From: Antilocapra americana
Lineage: Eukaryota > Chordata > Mammalia > Artiodactyla > Antilocapridae
DNA length: 64,000 nucleotides
Reading direction: 5' to 3'
NCBI GenBank assembly: GCA_007570785.1
Contig: ML664199.1
Coordinates: forward strand, 18,681,050-18,745,049
Positions 56,469-64,000 of this stretch are shown piece after piece. Position numbers and translations under genes: made by a program. Each line of letters opens with the position of its first letter. Position 1 is the first letter of the stretch. The notes beneath the pieces are model-generated. The model saw only the letters and a list, made by a program, of their open reading frames with translations, did not search any database and had not been told where the DNA came from.

Positions 56469-56684
56469 GTGTGTGTGTGTGTTAATCTCTCAATCATGTC
56501 CGACTCTCTGTGACCCCATGGACTGTAGCCCACCAGGCTCCTCTGTCCATGGAATTTTTTCAGGCAAGAATACTGGAGTGGGTTTCCATTCCCTTCTCCA
56601 GAGGATCTTCCCAACCCGGGGATCAAACCTAGGCCTCCTGCATTGTAGACAGATTCTTTACCATTTGAACCACCAGGGAAGCCC
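56469..56684 (-). mobile_element. Bov-tA SINE, minus strand
   Basis: Starts in a (GT)n run, then 'tctcaatcatgtccgactct' to 'gaaccaccagggaagccc'. A 9-bp duplication with one mismatch (aatagacct 56,460-56,468; aacagacct 56,685-56,693) brackets it. Confidence 0.95.
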
Positions 56685-56693
56685 AACAGACCT

Positions 56694-58090
56694 ACCTGCT
56701 GGGAATTCACCCAACCCTGTGCAGACCCACTCTATTTCTAATGAATTTCCCTTCGTAGTACTATTAATAGCAAGGGCTGTGGCCAGTTAGTGGGTAGAGC
56801 TAGGCTGGGTAGGTCAAGAAAGGCATCCTTCGACCACAGGTTGCTACACTAGGTGTCTGCTGTAACCTGTGACTCTCTTCCAGGTGCCTCGAGAGAACAA
56901 GGCAGGTGTCGCTCATTCTATCAAAATTCTTACCAGATTTAAACAAGAAGATAAATGAATAAAGCTGAATCTTCTCTTGGTGTCTTTTCCCAGCCCACCC
57001 ATCAAGTAGTTATTACAAGTGAAATAAATATCTGAAAGCTGTCAATGATGGTTTTGCATTATGGTTTTTGAAGGGCCATTCACTATATTTCCTCTGATGT
57101 AAGCAGGCAGTTGTGGGAGAGACTTATGGAACCAAAGGTCTTGCAGGTGCTCCTACCTCATTTAGATCCTTCCCTCCACGGCAGTGCCAGTGAAACATCC
57201 GTTGCATTATGTCAGTTCAGTCAGCAAAATACATACATTTACCCTTTTCTAATAAAACCAGCATATTATTTTAGGCTGCATAGGTGAGCCCAGACAAAGG
57301 CTGAGCGAAGCTTGTCATTTGCTGCCATTTTCAGTAAAAGCATTGAAATGACAGCAATGATTTCAAAGCCCCATAGTGAAATGCCCAAATGGTATCTGGA
57401 ATTTAAAGGGGCTTAAAAGTTAAAACTCACTAAGAATCTCTTTCCATCTCTCTGTTCCACCTTTTCCTCAGAACTGAACGGAAAGTATACCCCCCCACCA
57501 CCACAGATCCAGCTCCATCACAGTGTTAGCAAGCAAAGTGCAGAGCAGGTCACAGTATTTCTAATTCAGATTAATGACCCCATTCAGCCCTGTCTCCTTA
57601 GCAGGAAATTAGAAAGTGTAGGAAGGAGCAAATAGTGATTCATAATGCATGACTCTGTGTATTGGCAGTTGTGCTCGTTAAAAGCTAAGATATTGTTTTG
57701 ATATAAAATAATTGAGTCTGACTTATTTATGGGATAAAGTCTTATCCATAGTGTTAGCTCACTTTTACAAACCCAGATGCGTGAAGGACAGAAGAACTGG
57801 CCTTTGCCTGATTTGTGTTTGCTGCGGTTCTGTCAGAAACAGTAATTTAGGGTAATAGGTGGGTGGGCTATTGTGCCTTTTTGGTACTCTGCTGATTCTG
57901 TATCTCTTCTTGCTCCCATGGTCATCTCTCCCCACCAGGGCTGAGTTCCCACCTTCTGTTCTCCACCCTCCATGCTTACTTCTTCAGGTAACATATTTTA
58001 TTAGGGGGTTTCATTTGTCATCTGTTTGTGTTCAGCCATGACCTTTTCTCCAAGTCTTATTATCTCTTTTTCTTCTCAGTGTGCTTATGT

Positions 58091-58092
<2 letters not shown>
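56694..58092. other. Non-repetitive non-coding sequence
   Basis: No repeat in 1.4 kb. The part at about 57,240-57,420 and 57,600-57,730 has the mixed, motif-rich texture of conserved non-coding DNA. No coding frame is supported. Confidence 0.4.

Positions 58093-58139
<47 letters not shown>
58093..58139 (+). repeat. (CA)n microsatellite
   Basis: About 23 uninterrupted CA units, then imperfect 'acatacacactcac'. Likely polymorphic. Confidence 0.96.
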
Positions 58140-58143
<4 letters not shown>

Positions 58144-58639
58144 TACACACTCACTTCCACTAGATTCACAGAGACTTAGGTATAAAGCCAGACTCACTGT
58201 CATCCTCGTGTAGATTCCTTTCCTTCTCTAAATCTTCATTTATAGCCATTCATATCCATTCTTTCCCTCTTTTGCCCTCCATATCTTGTCTGTCACCAAG
58301 GGCTTCCCTTTCCTCTTTGGATTCAATTCTTTCCTCCATTTGCATGTTCAGTATGTAAGCTTGGCTCAGGCTCTTGTTTAGGAGGGAGAAATGATTTTTT
58401 TCAATAAAAATCATGCAAAGATCTGTCTCCGGGCATGCCTAATAAACCTTTCCTATGAGGATGCATTCTTTGCTTTCTGCTCCAGGGAACATGTCTATTC
58501 TCAAATCTCACACCAAAATAGTGTTGATGAGAAACTGAAAAAGTTGGATGAGCTTTAGAAGTAATTGCATCTGAGAAGTCATTTCTGAGCCTTGGTGTTT
58601 TTTAGAAAGTAGACTCCTGGTAAATCCGAATTTCATCTA
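58140..58639. other. Unassigned T/C-rich sequence
   Basis: No feature recognised. Confidence 0.4.
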
Positions 58640-59010
58640 CCACTCTCCTCTTGCACACACCCCTCTGCCACTAGTCTCCTTACTTTTCTTTGAATTCACT
58701 TTTTTTCATTGAGCACATTTCTGTCTCAGGGCCTTTGCACTTCCTCTTTGGAACTCTCTTTACCAAGATGCTTACACTGGCTTGTTCTAATGGATTTTAT
58801 CTCCTCAGAGAGGTGAACTCACTAAGAGAGTCCTCTATCTGCCCATTTTTCAAATCACCTGTTACATTATGAATTTATTCTTTCCTGTCAGTTGTCCTTC
58901 CTAGATAGCCCAGTGAGGGCAGAGATTTTTGTCTGTTTGGCTTACAGCTTTATTCTCAGAGCTAGGAAGAAGCTTTACACAGGAGAGTCACTCCAGCAGT
59001 GTCTGCTGAA
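58640..59010 (+). repeat. L2 LINE 3' half, plus strand
   Basis: 'tctcagggcctttgcacttc', 'cctcagagaggtgaactcac', 'ttacattatgaatttattct' and 'cccagtgagggcagagattt' follow the L2 3' region. Confidence 0.75.
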
Positions 59011-59067
59011 TCCATGCCTAAAAGTTGGATCAGAATCCAGAAAGCCTCATTTAAAACAGTATTTCTT

Positions 59068-59239
59068 ACAGTGTGATCCCTGGACTTGCAGCTTTGGCAT
59101 CACTTGAGAAATTGTTAGCAATGCAAATTATTGGGCCTCCCACAAGTCCTGTTAAATCTGAAAGTGGAAGGCAGTTGTATGAGTTTCAACAAGCCCCCCC
59201 GGGAGACTGACGCTGGGCAAAGCTTGAGAACCACTGCTC
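59068..59239. repeat. MER5-like DNA transposon relic
   Basis: 'gtgtgatccctggacttgca', 'ggcatcacttgagaaattgt', 'tagcaatgcaaattattggg' and the terminal 'gcttgagaaccactg' match a near full-length MER5A-type element. Confidence 0.8.
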
Positions 59240-59537
59240 TCAGACATTGCCAGGGTGCCATGCTACCTTTTGCACTTACTACTATTTGTCAAGTCAGGAA
59301 AAAATTCTTGCAACACTTACTTCGACATTTACACTAATCTTAGACTATTCCCTGCTTGTTTCAGGTGCATTGGATCAGGAAGCTGGCTTGTCCTGTGGTC
59401 CTCAAGTACCGGAAGAACTCAGTACGCATTTGTTGGCTGGTTGATTTTGCCATATTCCTTGCATATTCCTTTTTTTTTTTTTCAGCTCTAGGTGATATAT
59501 GGAAGTTTATACTCTTCCATTTAGAGTTAGTACAGGC

Positions 59538-59711
59538 ACGTTGTTATTGTTGTTGTTTAGTCTCTAAGTTGTAGTCCTCTAGGCTCCTCTGTTCATGGGA
59601 TTATCTAGGCAAGAATGCTGGAGTAGATTTCCTCTTCCAGGGCATCTTTCTGACTTACGGATTGAAGCTGCATCTCCTGCATTGGCAGGTGCTGAGTCAC
59701 CAGGGAAGCCC
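59538..59711 (-). mobile_element. Bov-tA SINE, minus strand, degraded
   Basis: An older reverse copy: a (GTT)n start, 'taggctcctctgttcatggg', 'gcaagaatgctggagtagat', 'gcatctcctgcattggcagg', 'gtcaccagggaagccc'. The 'cgactctttgcgacccc' section is deleted. Confidence 0.88.
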
Positions 59712-59867
59712 ATGTTTGTTATTAGCATACAGAAAATACATTGATTAAAAATATGTGCGTGTTGGTTAATCTTAACTCATTGTTTTACTACTTGCTAGAT
59801 ATGTGTTAAAGAAGTTAAAATCATGAGTTTAGGAGTTTGGATTTGAGCTGGGTTAGGGCTTAATTGG

Positions 59868-59955
59868 TAAAAATGGGCAATAATATCTGCCTTGGACAGT
59901 TAATAGCACTGGCACACAGTGCATACTCAAAGTAACTATTATTAATAATGATAAT
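59868..59955 (+). repeat. MIR 3' part, plus strand
   Basis: 'aatgggcaataatatctgcc', 'agcactggcacacagtgcat', 'actcaaagtaactattatta' match the MIR tail. Confidence 0.65.
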
Positions 59956-60060
59956 ATTGGCATTTTTATAACTTGTAATATGTAACATTTATTATCTTAT
60001 TGTGTGTGTATAAATGTAGTTATTATGGCAGAAAAAAGATAGTGGAAAGTGTATTTTAGA

Positions 60061-60252
60061 ACACTGTTTCTCACAAAGAGGTCTCAAGACCAGCAGCAAC
60101 AGCATACCTCAGAATTACTAGAGATACAGATTTCTGACCCCACACCCCTAGATCTGCTGAAATAGATATAGAAGTGTGGGCTGACTACTATCTGTTTTAA
60201 CAAGTCCTCCAGGTGGTTCTGAAGCATCCTAAACCTTAGGAACCCTGCTTTA
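60061..60252. repeat. MER5-like DNA transposon relic
   Basis: 'cactgtttctcacaaagagg', 'caagaccagcagcaacagca', 'gttttaacaagtcctccagg', 'ccttaggaaccctgctt' give a near-complete MER5A-type element. Confidence 0.78.
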
Positions 60253-61869
60253 AAGTCACATACACACAGATACACATACCCTCACACTCTGTCTGGTGTG
60301 CCTCTTTGGGGAAACAATCTATTAACAGATAAAAAGGAACCTGGCGGCCAACACCTGGAGAATTCCTGCTGAGGGGCAAGTCCATAGGACCCGAGTTATT
60401 TGAATTTGGGAAAGAGACCCAATTCCTGGTTTGTGTATCAAACTCATGCAGTGGCCTAGCTTTCTGACAGGTCTTTGAAAAATGAGGTCCCCAGTAACAG
60501 CCCTCTCTCCCTCCAATATTTCCTGGCCTGGAGCAATTAAACTGCTGAGCAGAAACTGGGCCTGATGGTCTGTTAACCCTTTGTCAGCTAAAGCACAGAA
60601 GCAATTTGTTTTGCTGGAGAGATTTTCTTCTCAACTTCTTTTCCTCCCGCTGCACTACAAAGGAAAACTGTCTCCTTAAGCATCTCCTTGTCGAGCTGCT
60701 GCATCTGTGTGATTGAAACAGCCGGGTCAGAGATCAACGGAGGTGAAAGGTCATCACAAACTAAATGCAGCTGCTGAATCTCCTTGTGCTTCTCCTTGGT
60801 GTCATGAAGACAAATAGCATTAAAAAAAATTTCTCCCAATGAAGCAGTTTTCATTTTCTCCTTTCTCATCGCCCTTCAAGCATTTCTTAATGAACTACAG
60901 CTCAATCATCTATGAGCATGGTGGTTTTACATCTGAGCACAGCCTATCCAGAAACCATCAGAACTGAGTCAATTAAGATAGCTTTCTGAGTGCTTTTTTC
61001 TTGTGTTATTAAGTTTGGGCTTTTAGCACAGTCCAAGACCTCACTGTTACCATTTACAACAACATCAAACAAACATGCCATGTCTAGCCACGACAGACAC
61101 AGTCCAGGAACGACCATCCAGGAACGACAGACACTGGGCAAGAACTTCATGGTTACTGATCATTGTGCCATCTTTGTCTTTTATGTACATTCCTTGTTTC
61201 TTTTTGCTCACATGTGCAGTATAGATTTTCTGTGGAAATTTTGAATTTTAGACCAACAACTTTCACTGTCTTGGCAGGGATTTCTCAGGGAAACCCAGCC
61301 AAAATGAATGTGCATATAAACGAAAGGAAATTGGGATCATAATCTTATTTAAACCATGTCTGTTAGAACCGAGTAACTCTTCATTAAGACAATCCTGTTT
61401 TCCTACTTCTCAAATTCTAAAGCCAAGAATAGTTTTAAATCTGACAAACAGAATAGAAACCATCCAAAAATATCCAAATGAATATTTCTTTAATGACAAG
61501 AACCCTAGTATTCAACCAAGCTGATTTTTTAATGAGTTCTATATGGTGCTCAACATAGTGCTTTGCTCACAGTAGATACCCAAAACCTTTTCCAGACTCA
61601 ATATTGCTTACAAATATGAGCTTTAGCCTTAAAAAACAAAGAAACTGGAACTGAGATATAAGGGATGGAGATATCTGATTTTATGGTAAAATGAGAATTT
61701 ATTAATCAAATTTGGGTTTGGAATGTGTTAGTGCAGATGATGGAAGAAGGAATTGTATGTGAAGCAGCTAGTATGGATCCATACTTGTCACATAAGGGCT
61801 CCATGAGGATGATTTTTCTTCTTTCCTTCTCCAGTGAGTGACGGCTCATCTACAAACCAGGGGACAGCT

Positions 61870-61950
61870 GTGCTAGAATGGTCAGAGAGCAGACCTGGAG
61901 TTAGGGGTTTCCCCTGTTGGCCCATGGTCCTCTGTAGGCAGGAAGGATTG
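61870..61950 (+). repeat. Local direct repeat, copy 1
   Basis: 81 bp sharing about 67 of 81 bases by eye with 62,251-62,331, without gaps. The shared block ends in 'cctctgtaggcagg'. It is not part of a repeat family I recognise. Confidence 0.85.
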
Positions 61951-62250
61951 AGGGGAGGAGTGAGGAAACGTTTCCAGAGTTGCCCTAAAGATAAAATTTA
62001 TATGTGCACAGAACATTTCCTACAGATGAATTAAACACTGTCTCTTACACAGATTTTCTCTTTCATAAATATCTATTTATACAGTATTGTGGCAAATACA
62101 TACATATTTATCTATAATACCTACCAAATGAATTGTAGTTTTTGCCATCCTTCATCTTCTCAGCTGCTAACCAGTGATGTCTAAGATATGTTTTGAATAG
62201 AGAAGCTTTCTTCCTGTTGAAAAACAGAAGGAACTTCTGTTCTATAGCAT

Positions 62251-62331
62251 GTGCTAGAACAGTCAGAAATCAAAACTGAAGTCAGGGGTTCCCCTCCTTG
62301 GCCCATGATCCTCTGTAGGCAGGCAGGATTG
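62251..62331 (+). repeat. Local direct repeat, copy 2
   Basis: Second copy of the block at 61,870-61,950, in the same orientation, 381 bp downstream. Confidence 0.85.
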
Positions 62332-62959
62332 TCTGTTGTCCTCCAAGACAAGGCTTCCCAGGTCTTGTCCTAGGACCTGTAGTACCTATTTGCCGTGCAA
62401 CTGCCCTGCTCCATCCCTAACCCTCTGGATTAGAATCTCCTAGGCAGGGAACTAGAAATCTTCTTTGTAACAGACTTTCTGATGTCAGTTTTCCCGTCTA
62501 TTGAAATTTGAGAACCCTGAGCTTAAGGGAGTTGGGAAATATCTTAATACCGACAGGAGTCAGCTTCAGGAGGCTAAAGCTTTGGGGTGGGGGTGGGGTT
62601 TGTGTGTTTTACCTGAAAACAAAATATTTCTTTCCCTTTTAAATCTTTGACAGTAATCCAAAAGCTTGCTAGAATATCTATCAATCATGTCAGATAGTCT
62701 AACGACAATTTTCAAGCACTGTATCCCCGCTGGATAAAACCAAAGAACAATGGTTCTGGATCGTCTACAGATGAGGCTTAGTCACACAACTATTTGCCTT
62801 TGTAGAGATACACTGAAATACCATGTGAATTAAATTACAGTGGGCAGGCGAGCCGACTACAGATCTGAAATCGTTAGCAACTCCTGAGAGCATTCACCTG
62901 ATTTGTGTGTATTTAAATATAATCTTCAATCAAATTAGGAAACCTTTGCCACCATCTGT

Positions 62960-62972
62960 GTTGCCATAGCAA
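62960..62972 (+). promoter_or_regulatory. X-box-like (RFX-type) sequence
   Basis: GTTGCCATAGCAA differs little from the RFX dyad GTTGCC-AT-GGCAAC. It lies in repeat-free DNA with 'caccatctg' just upstream, an E-box-like core. Function is inference. Confidence 0.35.
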
Positions 62973-63177
62973 AGTGCAGGGGCAGCAAATATCTGGTCTA
63001 TGTGTTTACTTCCTCCCCACCCCCACGAGCTTGCATGGCAGCTAGACATATCTAATCAATTCTAGCAATCCTTCCTCTTAAGCCAGGGTATTTATGCCTC
63101 AGAATCCTGTGCCCCAGGCAGCTCGTAGCAGATGAGATGATGGACAATGAAACCTACTTGTTTCATCTGGGCTGGTG

Positions 63178-63430
63178 AAGGGCATGGGCTTTGCATTCAT
63201 GGGTTTGGGGGTTCAGATCCCAGTCTTGCCAATTAGAGGCTGTGAGACAACACAAGATACTTAAGATATTTAGGTACTCTTGCAGCCTCATTCCCCTCAT
63301 TTGCACAAGTGGGATAATAGTCCCATCTCCCAGGATTGTTGTGAAGGTGACAGAAAGAATGCATGTAAATTGCTTAGCATTCCTAATACATAGTGAGTAC
63401 TCAATAAATTTTAGGTGTTGTTATTTTTAA
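63178..63430 (+). repeat. MIR SINE, plus strand
   Basis: Near full length: 'gggcatgggctttgcattca', 'gatcccagtcttgccaatta', 'caggattgttgtgaaggtga', 'gtactcaataaattttaggt'. Confidence 0.88.
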
Positions 63431-63559
63431 TTTAGCTTGATGTGATGAGCACAAGGAGAAACTTGTTTTGTGGGACCATTTGAGTTGCTTAGAAGAAGCA
63501 TGGAGGATTGTATTAGTAGAGGACTTCCTTACTGCAGCTCTCTCTCTGGACTAAGGCCC

Positions 63560-63720
63560 ACATTTATGGAGGACTTAACATTTACAGAAAGTGTTCTAAG
63601 CACTTTTTGAGGAGTAACTAATTTAATCCTCACAAGAACCCAGTGAGGTAGATGTTCTTATCCCCAGTTTATAGATGCAGCACCTGAGGCATAAAGAGGT
63701 TGAGTGACTCTTAAGGGATG
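63560..63720 (-). repeat. MIR SINE, minus strand
   Basis: 'acttaacatttacagaaagt', 'gttctaagcactttttgagg', 'tgaggtagatgttcttatcc', 'cctgaggcataaagaggttg'. Well-preserved reversed MIR. Confidence 0.88.
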
Positions 63721-63744
63721 GAATTAAGTATGTGCTGTTTAAAA

Positions 63745-63881
63745 TGAGGACTCAGTCAGGAGCCTCCCTGGGAACATGTGAAGATCGAATTCTCAGGTCC
63801 TGCCCAGGACTCCCTGGATCAGAAATGCTGTGGGTGGGCCTAGAAATCTCTGTTTTAACAAACCCTCCAAGTGATTCTGCA
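63745..63881. repeat. MER5-like DNA transposon relic, interrupted
   Basis: 'ggatcagaaatgctgtgggt', 'gttttaacaaaccctccaag', 'tgattctgc' match MER5A. It breaks off at 63,882 where a BOV-A2 begins; the rest should lie beyond the window. Confidence 0.7.
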
Positions 63882-64000
63882 AAGAAGGCAATGGCAACCA
63901 ACTCCAGCACTCTTGCCTGGAAAATCCCATGGACGGAGGAGCCTGGTAGGCGGACACGACTGAGCGACTTCACTTTCACTTTTCACTTTCATGCATTGGA
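63882..64000 (+). mobile_element. BOV-A2 SINE, plus strand, cut by window end
   Basis: First monomer and linker of a BOV-A2: 'aatggcaaccaactccagca', 'catggacggaggagcctgg', 'cacgactgagcgacttcac', then the 'catgcattgga' linker at the last base. A short deletion removes the 'gctgcagtccatggggtcgc' part. Inserted into a MER5 relic. Confidence 0.93.

Larger units (their letters stand above)
60253..63177. other. Non-coding sequence with candidate conserved blocks and a local duplication
   Basis: No SINE or LINE of ruminant age in almost 3 kb. It contains a CpG-retaining block (60,585-60,900), small tandem repeats (61,091-61,134), an 81-bp direct duplication (61,870 and 62,251) and an X-box-like site (62,960). 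A weak MER5-like scrap may lie at about 62,400-62,520. Confidence 0.5.

Noticed and set aside
62584..62598. G-rich run as a G-quadruplex
   Set aside because: It has only three separate G-runs (4, 5 and 4), so it lacks a fourth run of three.
1..64000. CRISPR arrays, bacterial operons, phage or plasmid features
   Set aside because: The repeats are dispersed mammalian retroelements. There are no regularly spaced short repeats and no dense coding.

Overview
The window is nuclear DNA from a pecoran ruminant, and cattle or a close relative is the best guess. The evidence is the repeat content: many tRNA-Glu-headed Bov-tA SINEs, BOV-A2 elements, several BovB (RTE-type) LINE copies, CHR-2-like cetartiodactyl SINEs and L1 3' ends, over a background of old mammalian MIR, L2 and MER5-like elements. 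The repeats do not separate cattle from bison, buffalo, sheep or goat. Family names come from recognition by eye, without a library search.

I see no protein-coding exon, functional tRNA or rRNA gene, CpG island or CRISPR array that I can support. Every long open frame I examined falls inside a BovB, SINE or L2 copy or is short and unlike any protein I recognise. The window reads as an intron or an intergenic, gene-poor region.

Layout. 1-15,150 is almost free of young repeats: one Bov-tA (4,021-4,231) plus scattered MIR, L2 and MER5 relics. This part holds a perfect 22-bp palindrome, two overlapping POU-octamer sequences and a candidate conserved non-coding element. 15,150-21,500 is repeat-rich: two L1 3' ends, BovB 3' ends, Bov-tA copies, an old L2 broken by younger insertions, and a BOV-A2 with a 36-bp target-site duplication. 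21,500-28,000 is sparse. 28,052-29,798 is a minus-strand BovB with an inverted 5' tip. 30,800-34,900 is a SINE cluster in both orientations. 37,100-47,730 holds more SINEs, a probable minus-strand retroviral LTR (41,211-41,690), a head-to-head SINE fusion and composite Bov-tA dimers. 49,346-51,724 is the longest BovB copy, on the plus strand. 52,000-64,000 is dominated by old L2, MIR and MER5 relics, with a few SINEs and another stretch poor in young repeats (59,712-63,881).

No gene network can be described. The useful content is the record of retrotransposition (target-site duplications, nesting, a 5' inversion, fused SINEs) and a few unexplained non-repeat features: the palindromes, an 81-bp local duplication near 62 kb and candidate regulatory blocks. 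The regulatory readings are inference and need cross-species alignment.
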